From positions 1 through 35,102 of the forward strand of contig QIEJ01000062.1 in NCBI GenBank assembly GCA_003228585.1: DNA of 35,102 nucleotides, read 5' to 3'. A program made the position numbers and the translations under genes. This document shows positions 1 through 6,318 of the stretch, piece after piece (the first letter of the stretch is position 1; every line of letters starts with the position of its first letter). The stretch is from Pseudomonadota bacterium. Lineage in GTDB: Bacteria > BMS3Abin14. The notes beneath the pieces are model-generated. The model had not been told where the DNA came from and did no database searches. It saw nothing but the letters and a program-made list of their open reading frames with translations.

Positions 1-240
1 GAGAGATCAGGTGAGGAGGATATGTCACCCTGTGAAACCCCGCCTGCCCTGAGCCTGTCGAAGGGTGGAGCAGCCTCCAAATGGCTGCGCTATGGTTCAA
101 GCTCTTATCATTTTGCGCAATGCCCAAAATGAGGTACGCATTATCCGGTAGACCTAATAATATTAAAATTATGAAAACACTGATGAGATTACAATCCGTA
201 CCGCTCTCAAGTCAACCAATTTCAGTAAATTATTAACTAC
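1..240. other. left flank, no supported gene
   Basis: I see no convincing gene here. Bases about 48-66 carry a GAGCCTGTCGAAGGGTGG motif, a type of short dispersed repeat that recurs in altered form near 11560 and 34775. The stretch from 150 to 240 becomes AT-rich just before the promoter of the following kinase gene. A 36-codon ORF (22-132) with a good AGGAGGA ribosome site exists, but it runs through the repeat and is not called. Confidence 0.5.
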
Positions 241-269
241 TTGACAGAAGCCTTCGAATTACCTAGTAT
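241..269 (+). promoter_or_regulatory. sigma-70-type promoter of the hybrid kinase gene
   Basis: A perfect TTGACA -35 box (241-246) is followed, after a 17-base spacer, by TAGTAT (264-269), five of six matches to the -10 consensus. Transcription would start near 276, about 54 nt before the ATG at 330. The upstream DNA is AT-rich. The match is by eye. Confidence 0.65.
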
Positions 270-329
270 TTTTTGTGAAACTGGAAAGTGCCACTTACCG
301 CTTGCGGTATCCACGCTCCCGGAGCCTTT

Positions 330-2045
330 ATGAAAAAACAAACGGGAAAGAAGGGCCATATTCTCGTTATCGAGGATGATCCTATCTCGAGGAATATCCT
401 CGCAAACATCTTCGATAATGAGGGGTATACTGTTTCCGAGGCTGATGATGGAGTGAAAGGTCTCGAGAAAATGAGGGCCGAATTGCCGGATCTGGTCTGC
501 CTCGACGTTGTGTTGCCGCGTCTGTCCGGGTTCGAGGTGTGCAGGATGGCGCGCAAGGACATGCAGCTGGCCCCGATTCCCATCCTCATGGTCACCTCTC
601 TGGACAAGAAGGAGGATATCATCAAGGGCCTCAAATCGGGGGCCAACGATTACATCTCCAAACCCTTTACGCCTGCTGAAGTTATGGCCCGGGCCAGGGT
701 CAACCTGGAACAGAAGTTCTTCCTCGACAAGCTCAAGGACAGGACAAAGAAGTTCCGGATGGCCTACGAGGTCATGGAAACCACCACCTCATCCCTGGAC
801 CTGAAGCGTATTCTCTTTATCCTGGTTGAAAAGATCGCTGAAGCGCTCGCTGCGGAACGCTGCTCAATCGTCGTCGTGGAGGGAAACTGGAGAGAGGACA
901 ATAACGGAATGAAGGGTACCGTCCTGGTATCCCACGAGGATCCCGGCCTTAATGAACTTACGATAGATCTGTCGAAATACCCGGAGCTCCTTGAGGCGTT
1001 TCGCACAGGTTCAGTGGTCCTTGTGGAGGATGTCAATACCGATCCTCTGATGAAGGATGTCAGGGATAAGATCATCCCCCTTGGATATCAGTCAATTCTG
1101 GCCGCTCCCCTTGCCTACCGCGGAGAGATAATGGGCGCCCTTCTTCTACGTTCGGCCAGATCCGGGAAGAGTTTCACCGAAGAGGAGATCGCCATCGCGA
1201 GATTGATCGCCGGCGCAAGCACCAACGCGCTTAAGAACGCCTCTCTCTACCAGGCCCTTGAGAGCAGGACCCTCAGAGTGGAGAAGCTCAATGAGGCGTT
1301 GATAAAAGTGAATCAGGAGTTGGAGGAACTGAACAACATCAAGTCGGAATTCGTATCAACAGTTTCCCATGAACTTCGCACACCTCTGACCTCAATAATC
1401 GGGTTCTCCGAACTGATGGCAGAGGAGCAGGTAGGACCACTGACCAAGGATCAGAAGGAATACACCCGGCAGATCCTGAGGAAAGGGAAAGATCTTCTTG
1501 CGTTGATAAACGACATTCTCGATACAGGCCGCATTGAGGCAGGCAAAATCGCATGCCGCTTCCGGGCGACAAATCTGACGGATGTGGTCAATGCCGTTCT
1601 TTCATCCACCCGCCATGTCACCGGATCCGAACCGGTGATCCAGCTGGATCTTTCGGATGACCTCCCTGAAATCGAGGCGGATTCAGACAAGGTCATCCAG
1701 ATCCTCAGCAACCTGGTGACCAACGCTCTCAAGTTCTCTCCCGAGGGAACACCTATCATCATCAGCGCGAAACCTATTGAGGGAAGACGCGAGACCGACC
1801 ACAGCAACCTGCTCCAGATCAGCGTGGCCGACCAGGGGATCGGAATCCCGGCGAATCTTCTTCAAAAGGTTTTCGAACAGTTCTTCCAGGTAGACCAGGG
1901 AGCCTCCAGAACCCATCCGGGAGCCGGGTTGGGCCTGTTCATCTCCAAGTCCATGGTGGAACTTCACGGTGGAAAGATCTGGGTAAACAGCATCCATGGC
2001 AGGGGCAGCACGTTCCACTTCACACTGCCGATCTCGCAAGGTTGA
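330..2045 (+). CDS. receiver-GAF-histidine kinase hybrid sensor
   Basis: This is a soluble signalling protein of 571 residues that should autophosphorylate and pass phosphate within a two-component pathway. Its N-terminal receiver (about residues 10-125) keeps the acidic pair in VIEDD, the phospho-acceptor Asp59 in CLDVVLP and the Lys of SKPF. A GAF domain (about 150-310) follows, then a short coiled linker. The HisKA domain has its phospho-accepting His347 in STVSHELRTPL. The HATPase_c domain shows the N box (SNLVTNALKFSP), DQGIGIP and GAGLGLF. I see no transmembrane segment. The ATG at 330 is chosen over the GTG at 288 because GGAG sits 5 nt before it. The gene is monocistronic with its own promoter and no adjacent response regulator, so the signal and the output are unknown. 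The domain call is firm. Confidence 0.93.
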   Translation: MKKQTGKKGHILVIEDDPISRNILANIFDNEGYTVSEADDGVKGLEKMRAELPDLVCLDVVLPRLSGFEVCRMARKDMQLAPIPILMVTSLDKKEDIIKGLKSGANDYISKPFTPAEVMARARVNLEQKFFLDKLKDRTKKFRMAYEVMETTTSSLDLKRILFILVEKIAEALAAERCSIVVVEGNWREDNNGMKGTVLVSHEDPGLNELTIDLSKYPELLEAFRTGSVVLVEDVNTDPLMKDVRDKIIPLGYQSILAAPLAYRGEIMGALLLRSARSGKSFTEEEIAIARLIAGASTNALKNASLYQALESRTLRVEKLNEALIKVNQELEELNNIKSEFVSTVSHELRTPLTSIIGFSELMAEEQVGPLTKDQKEYTRQILRKGKDLLALINDILDTGRIEAGKIACRFRATNLTDVVNAVLSSTRHVTGSEPVIQLDLSDDLPEIEADSDKVIQILSNLVTNALKFSPEGTPIIISAKPIEGRRETDHSNLLQISVADQGIGIPANLLQKVFEQFFQVDQGASRTHPGAGLGLFISKSMVELHGGKIWVNSIHGRGSTFHFTLPISQG

Positions 2046-2061
2046 ACAATAACAAACGTTC

Positions 2062-2126
2062 GTCACTGCGAGGAACGTCGAGACAGGACGAGAGTGACGT
2101 GGCAGTCTCGCTTTCCTGAGATCGCC
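2062..2126 (+). repeat. R1 palindromic element, partial copy
   Basis: This begins GTCACTGCGAG and contains GTGACGTGGCAGTCTCG and GAGATCGCC, all recognisable parts of the R1 family whose full copies lie near 28250 and 31097. The right end is degenerate. It follows the kinase stop codon directly. Confidence 0.6.
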
Positions 2127-2306
2127 TCTATTTCGCGCCGCTGTTTTCCCTTCGTACTTCAAACCCCGCACTTAGTCCGTTATTTTCGTGGTAATACCTC
2201 CCTCGATTTTTGGTTTAATTTTTTTCTGAAAATAGTAAAATGTATCGAGTACAAAGTGCCAGATGCTACGTACTGAGGATTGACACCTTACAGGAGAGCA
2301 AAACAG

Positions 2307-2708
2307 ATGATCGTTTTCGACATGCAGTGCTCCGATGGCCACACCTTTGAAGGATGGTTCAAGGGCCGGGAGGAGATCGACCGGGAACGAAAGGCCGGAC
2401 GTCTGACGTGCCCCGTCTGCGGCGGCCAGGAAATCCATGTTCTTCCGTCAGGCGGACATATCTCCAAAGTTGCCGCAGGACCTGATACTTCCTCAAGGGG
2501 GCCATCAACAGCCAAGGCTTTGGCCGATTATATCGAGAAGAATTTCGACAACGTCGGACCTCAATTCGCAGAGGAAGCGATCAAGATGCATTTCGGGGAG
2601 GCCGATCCGAAGAACATCCGGGGCACAATGTCGGAAGAAGAGGAGAAGGACCTTCAGGAGGAGGGGGTTGATTACATCAAGATCCCCATCCCGAAATTAC
2701 AGAGCTGA
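2307..2708 (+). CDS. DUF1178 family protein
   Basis: This is a 133-residue soluble protein of the DUF1178 family, whose function is unknown. The family hallmark is the start MIVFDMQCSDGHTFEGWF. A CPVCGG motif near residue 38, with Cys8, suggests a small zinc-ribbon-like site. The middle is low in complexity and the acidic C-terminal half (EEEEKDLQEEG) is probably helical. The ATG at 2307 is preferred to the ORF-track start because AGGAGA sits 9 nt before it and the family start coincides with it. A weak promoter-like pair (TTGGTT, 17 bases, TAGTAA) lies at 2210-2238. The gene stands alone between repeat-bearing gaps. Confidence 0.85.
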   Translation: MIVFDMQCSDGHTFEGWFKGREEIDRERKAGRLTCPVCGGQEIHVLPSGGHISKVAAGPDTSSRGPSTAKALADYIEKNFDNVGPQFAEEAIKMHFGEADPKNIRGTMSEEEEKDLQEEGVDYIKIPIPKLQS

Positions 2709-2720
2709 TTAGAACTAATT

Positions 2721-2752
2721 CCAGATTCCAAACTCCACATTCCAAACAAAAA
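2721..2752 (-). repeat. R3 periodic tract, minus orientation
   Basis: CAGATTCCAAACTCCACATT and the bases after it read on the minus strand as the TTGGAATGTGGAGTTTGGAAT type of tract seen upstream of several plus-strand genes. It lies between two convergent genes. Confidence 0.5.
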
Positions 2753-2784
2753 CATAGCGGTTGTCATTACGCTTGCTTTTGGAT

Positions 2785-3264
2785 CTAATTCAGGACTTCA
2801 GACCTTGGACCTTTACCTGTCATCCGGTTCAGATGTTCATACAGTTCATCAGATTTCAGGATCCCGCCGCCAAAGATGAACAAACCCATCGGCCTGTCTT
2901 TGATTTTGACAGAGTAATAATACATCCCCCTGCCGCCGCCGCTGATCAGATTGAACGTTGTCGTTGAGTAGTGCCGGTTCACTTCCCTGATTTCGGAGTA
3001 CTTGAAACGCGCCCTCCTGAGTATTGTTCTGATCTCTATTCCCTCTTCATCGACTCTGATCTGCCATGGTGAGACAACCAGGAGCATGAACAGGAGAAGA
3101 ACCCCAGGCAGCAAGGTCAAAATAAAACCCAACAGGGAACCCGCCAGGACGGATACCAACCCAAAACTGACGAGCAGAATCCCAGTGATTGTCCCGATTG
3201 CAGACAGCACTTTGTTTTGAAATGTCGATCGATAGACGGTTATAAGGTTCTCCTTTGAGACCAA
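2785..3264 (-). CDS. small membrane protein with PH-like cytoplasmic domain
   Basis: This is not a family I can name with certainty. The protein has a short N-terminal cytosolic stretch, then two closely spaced hydrophobic segments (from about LSAIGTITGILLVSFGLVSV to LPGVLLLFMLLVV). A soluble domain of about 90 residues with alternating beta-like strands follows (IRVDEEGIEIRTILRRARFKYSEI). That layout is typical of bacterial PH-like (DUF304-type) membrane proteins. I place the start at a TTG (3264) because CAGGAG lies 6 nt upstream. The ATG at 3291 would add nine residues but has only a weak GGTGG site. The gene is isolated and convergent with the DUF1178 gene. Its function is unknown. Confidence 0.65.
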   Translation of the reverse strand: MVSKENLITVYRSTFQNKVLSAIGTITGILLVSFGLVSVLAGSLLGFILTLLPGVLLLFMLLVVSPWQIRVDEEGIEIRTILRRARFKYSEIREVNRHYSTTTFNLISGGGRGMYYYSVKIKDRPMGLFIFGGGILKSDELYEHLNRMTGKGPRSEVLN

Positions 3265-3291
3265 CTGGCACTCCTGTGATGCGACATGCAA

Positions 3292-3748
3292 AAGTTTACC
3301 ACCTTTCGTAGAGAATCTTCGGTGTTTGTACTCGTTGAGAGATCGACAGGACGACTCACACCGAAGATGGGTTTACGCTTCGAAGGGAGGAGATTTTGGA
3401 TATCACTTACTGGAAGCGCCGAGGTTTGAGCAAGCGTCAGATCGCGGCCAAGCTTGGGGTTCATCGCAATGCGGCATCACGCTTTCTGGAGAACGGCGGC
3501 GAGTGAAGTGGTAGGGTATTGGTGGACACTTTCCTAAGAGTGGACATATATTCTGACAGGAGGTGTTCAATGGTCAAAGGAAAGCGTCGCAGTTACACAC
3601 AGGAATACAAGGAAGAGGCTGTAAAGCTTGTACCGGAGCATCTCTACGGTCAGGGAGGCAGCATGAAAACCACTCTGCCTCCTACACGGATAACCTACAC
3701 CTTAAGTTCAAAGAAAAGTGGTCTTGACATTGGAGTCCACTGCCAACA
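3292..3748. other. transposase-remnant region without intact genes
   Basis: This stretch holds two decayed transposase starts (listed separately) and a pair of TGGACA boxes at about 3524-3546 that look like the edge of an insertion sequence. No complete ORF with family support was found. Confidence 0.5.
3396..3506 (+). pseudogene. IS21-like transposase N-terminal fragment
   Basis: The frame that opens at the TTG at 3396, behind GGGAGGAG, reads LDITYWKRRGLSKRQIAAKL, then a second recognition-helix-like stretch (GVHRNAASRFLENGG), and stops at 3506. This is the helix-turn-helix with which IS21-type IstA transposases begin, and nothing of the DDE domain follows. The frame differs from the 3326-3514 ORF in the track. 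It is most likely the stump of a deleted insertion sequence. A free-standing small DNA-binding peptide is possible but unlikely. Confidence 0.5.
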
Positions 3749-3752
3749 TTGA
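3570..3752 (+). pseudogene. IS3-family OrfA fragment
   Basis: The ATG at 3570 has a strong AGGAGG site. The first 21 residues (MVKGKRRSYTQEYKEEAVKL) match the start of IS3-family OrfA transposases. After VKLV the similarity ends and the frame runs on in unrelated sequence to 3752. Paired TGGACA boxes just upstream (3524-3546) resemble an IS3-type terminal repeat. The element is broken and carries no OrfB. Its tail overlaps the tRNA-Val promoter, so the break left that promoter intact. Confidence 0.6.
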
Positions 3753-3776
3753 CAGTCCAGATACCATTGCTATAAT
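3749..3776 (+). promoter_or_regulatory. consensus sigma-70 promoter of tRNA-Val
   Basis: TTGACA (3749-3754), a 16-base spacer and TATAAT (3771-3776) are both perfect consensus boxes. The expected start near 3783 is about 11 nt before the mature tRNA end. A second TTGACA at 3724 has no matching -10 box. Confidence 0.8.
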
Positions 3777-3793
3777 TCCCGATACCTATGCCC

Positions 3794-3865
3794 GGGCGAT
3801 TAACTCAGTGGGAGAGTGCTGCCTTCACACGGCAGAAGTCACTGGTTCAAATCCAGTATCGCACA
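3794..3865 (+). tRNA. tRNA-Val (CAC)
   Basis: The cloverleaf is complete: acceptor GGGCGAT/ATCGCAC, D arm ACTC/GAGT, anticodon stem CTGCC/GGCAG with loop TTCACAC (anticodon CAC), and T arm ACTGG-TTCAAAT-CCAGT. The discriminator base is A and the CCA is not encoded. The one flaw is a G2:A71 mismatch in the acceptor stem, where C71 would be expected. A perfect promoter sits just upstream, so the gene is probably transcribed. It is surrounded by transposase fragments. Confidence 0.85.
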
Positions 3866-3896
3866 AAGCTTCGGTCTGCCAAGGGGGAGAGGGAGT

Positions 3897-3930
3897 AAAA
3901 TCCTGTAAATCATGTTGATCCTGTCAGAAA
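3897..3930 (-). repeat. R4 ACAGGAT repeat, minus orientation
   Basis: AAAATCCTGTAAATCATG, followed by TTGATCCTGTCAGAAA, is the reverse complement of the TTTGACAGGATTTACAGGAT-type repeat that occurs in plus orientation at 5461. The repeat is built from about 10-bp ACAGGATNNA units. Confidence 0.6.
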
Positions 3931-3960
3931 GGTCTTCCCCGGATTGCAGTAATGGGATAA

Positions 3961-4027
3961 CGCCTCGCCTTGATTGGCGGCCTCGACCAACTGGGATTGC
4001 CACGACCCTCCGGGTCTCGCAATGACA
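3961..4027 (+). repeat. R1 palindromic element, right half
   Basis: This contains CGCCTCGCC, GATTGCCACGACC and the terminal TCGCAATGACAGGCG. These match the right-hand portion of full R1 copies (28250, 31097). The left half is missing. Confidence 0.65.
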
Positions 4028-4079
4028 GGCGCGGTAACAACAATCACTCCGCCGTGCATGAAAAACGAAATATAAAGAG

Positions 4080-4200
4080 ACGTTCGGAGCAAAGACGAGC
4101 CCTTCAGATTTGGAGCAAAGGGGTTTTCCGGGTTAAGCGCGAAGTGAAGCTGGTTTTCTGCGAAACCGAACGATTAAGCCCGGGAAACCCCTTTTTATAA
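4080..4200. repeat. long imperfect hairpin element (copy A)
   Basis: AAAGGGGTTTTCCGGG (4117-4132) pairs with CCCGGGAAACCCCTTT (4179-4194) with one mismatch, and a T run follows. The lead-in GTTCGGAGCAAAGACGAGC recurs, slightly altered, at 5604 in a second hairpin element, so these are probably two copies of one family. Confidence 0.5.
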
Positions 4201-4227
4201 CGCTCCTCTTCTTTGAATTTTCACCCC

Positions 4228-4340
4228 CACCTCGGCTTGTCCCGCCGTAGCCTTGGCGTAGGCGGATCCTCCCCCCTCATCCCCCTTCGCTAAAGCTACG
4301 GCGTGACAAGAGGGGGAGGAAGATTAAGGAGGGTTGTCTT
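4228..4340. repeat. composite inverted repeat (CCCCCTC family)
   Basis: CCTCCCCCCTC (about 4268) and GAGGGGGAGG (about 4310) form inverted arms around a CTTCGCTAAAGCTACGGCGT unit. A related CTTGTCCCGCCGTAGCC unit lies just to the left. The same modules (CACCCCCACCTCGG, GGGGGAGGAAGAATTAGG) recur inside the R2 elements near 26800 and 34965. Confidence 0.55.
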
Positions 4341-4415
4341 CTTGCAGCCTGATTTTGAGAGAACTGGGTGAGCGAGGCTTGGACTGCGAACGTCTCGGCG
4401 ATCCAAGGTCTTTCT

Positions 4416-4832
4416 TCAGAAGGACTTCCCCACCGTGGCCGCGGTGAGTTTTCCGTGGATAACCCCTTTGGCACCAATTAAACGGTCCGACATTTTTTTG
4501 ATCCGGGAACTCTTGCCCTTGACGACGATCACCTCCATACAGAGGTCGTGGTCCAGGTGGATGTGCAGGCTCGAAACAATGGCCTCGCCCATCTCATGCT
4601 GGATGTGGGTCAGCGCGTCGGCCAACTCCCTGACGTGATGGTCGTAGACGAGGGTGACCGTGCCGACGGTTTCCTCGTCAGTCTCCCACTCGCGCTCAAC
4701 AAGGTAATCCCTTATGAGGTCCCTGAGCGCTTCGGAGCGGTTAGCGTACCCCTTGTCGGCAATGAGCTCGTCGAACCGGGCCAGCAGTCGGTTGGGAATG
4801 GAGACCCCGAATCGTGTGATCTTTTCGCTCAA
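4416..4832 (-). CDS. nikR: NikR nickel-responsive transcriptional regulator
   Basis: NikR is a homotetrameric DNA-binding repressor that responds to Ni(II) and controls nickel uptake or nickel-enzyme genes. The 138-residue protein has the expected two parts. The first is an N-terminal ribbon-helix-helix (about residues 1-50, RFGVSIPNRLLARFDELI and NRSEALRDLIRDYL). The second is a C-terminal ACT-like regulatory domain with the nickel ligands visible in DHHVREL, SSLHIHLDHDLC (the H-x-H and Cys pattern) and LCMEVIVVKG. The start is a TTG (4832) with no strong ribosome site. The gene lies 21 nt behind the AT-hook gene on the same strand and is probably co-transcribed with it. No nickel transporter or hydrogenase gene is in the window, so its targets lie elsewhere. 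Confidence 0.93.
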   Translation of the reverse strand: MSEKITRFGVSIPNRLLARFDELIADKGYANRSEALRDLIRDYLVEREWETDEETVGTVTLVYDHHVRELADALTHIQHEMGEAIVSSLHIHLDHDLCMEVIVVKGKSSRIKKMSDRLIGAKGVIHGKLTAATVGKSF

Positions 4833-4853
4833 CGCAGAGGTATTACCCGTGTA

Positions 4854-5348
4854 TCAGGATGTCGATGCGGCCTTGGGCGGACGGCCTCTTTTTCCAGGGG
4901 CCGAGGAGGGCGCAGTTTTCTTTGCCGCGGCCGCTTTTGGCGGACGCCCACGCCTCTTGGGAGCAGCTGTGGAGCCCGTTTTTTTCGCCGCACTGGATCT
5001 GGACGGACGGTCTCGCTTTTTGGGAGCTGCCTTTGGTGCCTTCCCCTCAGTTTTGAGCTGGCGGTTCAGAGCGGCGGCGCGCTTCTCGATCTCCGCGATA
5101 TGCGAAACAATGTCCGCGATCTGGGCTTCGTCTTTTTTGCCGGGCTTTTTATAACTACCGTAAAAAGATTCGCCCAGTTCCCCAAACAGGTCTTTTCTCT
5201 GACGTTTCAGACTTCCAAGTTCGAGCTTTACCTGAGCAACCTTAGTTACCCTGTCGGCCTCACCTTTGCCTTTTTTCACAACATCAACAAGTTTCTTGCG
5301 AAAATCGTCCAGGGCGCCTTTTACCTTTTCGAGTTCTTCCGTTTCCAT
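4854..5348 (-). CDS. coiled-coil protein with AT-hook tail
   Basis: This 164-residue protein combines an N-terminal helical region of about 100 residues, likely coiled coil (KLELGSLKRQRKDLFGELGE, then IADIVSHIAEIEKRAAALNR), with a basic Lys/Ala/Pro tail. The tail carries two clear AT-hook cores (RRGRPPK and KRGRPPK) and a third degenerate one (KKRDRPSR). AT-hooks bind the minor groove of AT-rich DNA, so a nucleoid-associated or architectural role is likely. Tails of this kind are known from eukaryotic HMGA and myxobacterial CarD. The start is supported by AAGGAG 7 nt upstream. nikR follows after 21 nt. A perfect 18-bp AT-rich tandem repeat overlaps its promoter. The exact family is not recognised. 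Confidence 0.8.
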   Translation of the reverse strand: METEELEKVKGALDDFRKKLVDVVKKGKGEADRVTKVAQVKLELGSLKRQRKDLFGELGESFYGSYKKPGKKDEAQIADIVSHIAEIEKRAAALNRQLKTEGKAPKAAPKKRDRPSRSSAAKKTGSTAAPKRRGRPPKAAAAKKTAPSSAPGKRGRPPKAASTS

Positions 5349-5372
5349 GTCTATCTCCTTTCAGAAAAATAC

Positions 5373-5408
5373 ATCTTATTTATATAATTTATCTTATTTA
5401 TATAATTT
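5373..5408. repeat. perfect 2 x 18-bp AT-rich tandem repeat
   Basis: The unit ATCTTATTTATATAATTT occurs twice head to tail without a mismatch, 25-60 bp upstream of the AT-hook gene start, and covers its probable -10 region. It is a plausible operator or an AT-hook binding site, which is inference. Confidence 0.85.
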
Positions 5409-5428
5409 ATCCTAGAATATATCAGCAA
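5399..5428 (-). promoter_or_regulatory. possible promoter of AT-hook/nikR operon
   Basis: On the minus strand TTGCTG (5423-5428) is followed, after 18 bases, by TATATA (5399-5404). The -10 box falls inside the tandem repeat. The AT-rich context gives several alternative -10 boxes. Confidence 0.4.
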
Positions 5429-5460
5429 TTTTATTTTGTTAATAATTATTTTTTAGGATT

Positions 5461-5497
5461 TTTTTGACAGGATTTACAGGATCAACAGGATTTTTTG
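5461..5497 (+). repeat. R4 ACAGGAT repeat, plus orientation
   Basis: Three ACAGGATT/ACAGGATC units spaced about 10 bp apart (GACAGGATTTACAGGATCAA, then CAGGATTTTTT). A minus-orientation copy is at 3897. Confidence 0.65.
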
Positions 5498-5596
5498 TAC
5501 AAGATCCAGGATTTCCAATCCGGAATCCGAAAAAACCGGGCTTGTTAACACACCCACACAACCTCAAAATCCGCCTGCTTTTTACAACAAAATGCC

Positions 5597-5668
5597 GAGG
5601 GGCGTCCGGAGCAAAGACGAACGAACCCTTGATTTCCGGGTGAGAGAGACTTTGACTCCGGACGCCTC
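5597..5668. repeat. inverted repeat (hairpin copy B) beyond the exporter gene
   Basis: GAGGGGCGTCCGGAG (5597-5611) pairs with CTCCGGACGCCTC (5656-5668), with two extra G bases in the left arm. The inner CCGGAGCAAAGACGAAC resembles the copy at 4080. It lies 15 bp past the exporter stop codon and could act as its transcript end, but no T run follows on the minus strand. Confidence 0.5.
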
Positions 5669-5682
5669 TGAGATGATATCCG

Positions 5683-6318
5683 TTAAAAAAGAAGGCGGGC
5701 TCCGTACCACACGAACCACAACCCCAGGACAACCAGGGCCGCGGAGCACAGGATCATCACGGCCCTGTAGAATTTCATGTCGGCCACGTCCATTCCCCTG
5801 GCGGCGGTAATGGACACCAGGGTGTACCATGCCATGTCGCCGGAGATGTGGCCCAGAAAGAAGACGCCGATGCCGAAGGGGCCCCTCTCCGCGGCCACTG
5901 TCAGGTAGGCTAATCCGACGGTGGCCCACCACAGCGTCCAGTACGGGTTGGATATGCTGGTCACCGCCCCGAGCACCATGGCCCGTTTTCCTCCCTGGCC
6001 ATCGCTCCTGACGGACACTTCCGGTGTTCCCGATCCCGCCATTGTGAACATCCCCTTGCCCATCCACACCAGGATGACGCCTCCGGCAAGTCCCACCCCC
6101 GCCTGGACGGACTCCGCCTTTAAAAGAGGACCCGCGCCGAGAAAAACCAGGGAGACCAGTCCCAGTTCAAGAATGCCGTGGCCCAGCACGGCGAGAGGCC
6201 CGAACTTCCAGCCATATCGAGGTGAGTGACTGAGGGTGACCGCAAGCATGGGACCAGGCATGAGGGCGCCGGACAGGGCGACGATAAACGCGGAGATAAA
6301 AAGGGGAACGAAACTCAT
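5683..6318 (-). CDS. LysE/RhtB-family amino-acid exporter
   Basis: This is an inner-membrane exporter of the LysE superfamily, which pumps amino acids or their analogues out of the cell. The 211-residue length is typical. About six hydrophobic segments are visible, beginning with FVPLFISAFIVALSGALMPG. The family motifs are the PGP in GALMPGPMLAVTL near residue 22 and TSISNPYWTLWW in the centre. The substrate cannot be read from sequence. The ATG overlaps the stop of the endonuclease IV gene by ATGA, so the two are translated from one message. No functional link between DNA repair and export is obvious. Confidence 0.88.
   Translation of the reverse strand: MSFVPLFISAFIVALSGALMPGPMLAVTLSHSPRYGWKFGPLAVLGHGILELGLVSLVFLGAGPLLKAESVQAGVGLAGGVILVWMGKGMFTMAGSGTPEVSVRSDGQGGKRAMVLGAVTSISNPYWTLWWATVGLAYLTVAAERGPFGIGVFFLGHISGDMAWYTLVSITAARGMDVADMKFYRAVMILCSAALVVLGLWFVWYGARLLF

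Larger units (their letters stand above)
3866..4415. other. repeat-filled gap after tRNA-Val
   Basis: No gene is supported here. In order the gap holds an R4 ACAGGATT repeat (minus), a right half of R1, a long imperfect hairpin, and a composite of GTCCCGCCGTAGCC-type and CCCCCTC/GAGGGGG inverted repeats that ends about 75 bp beyond the 3' end of nikR. Confidence 0.6.
5349..5682. other. AT-rich divergent-side gap with promoter and repeats
   Basis: No gene is seen. The right half carries the R4 repeat and an inverted repeat 15 bp beyond the lysE-type gene's stop. The left half is the very AT-rich promoter zone of the AT-hook gene. Confidence 0.6.

Noticed and set aside
22-132. 36-codon ORF with a strong AGGAGGA ribosome site at the left edge
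   Set aside because: It reads through a dispersed GAGCCTGTCGAAGGG repeat and has no recognisable features. It is kept only as a remark.
3326-3514. 62-residue plus-strand ORF in the IS remnant region
   Set aside because: The transposase-like HTH is in another frame (3396-3506). This frame shows nothing.
3718-3918. 66-residue ORF at the tRNA-Val locus
   Set aside because: Its peptide is a translation of the tRNA-Val gene itself and its promoter.
4548-5387. 279-residue plus-strand ORF opposite nikR and the AT-hook gene
   Set aside because: It is antisense to two well-supported genes. Its Gly/Arg/Phe-rich composition simply mirrors their codons, and it shows no domain.
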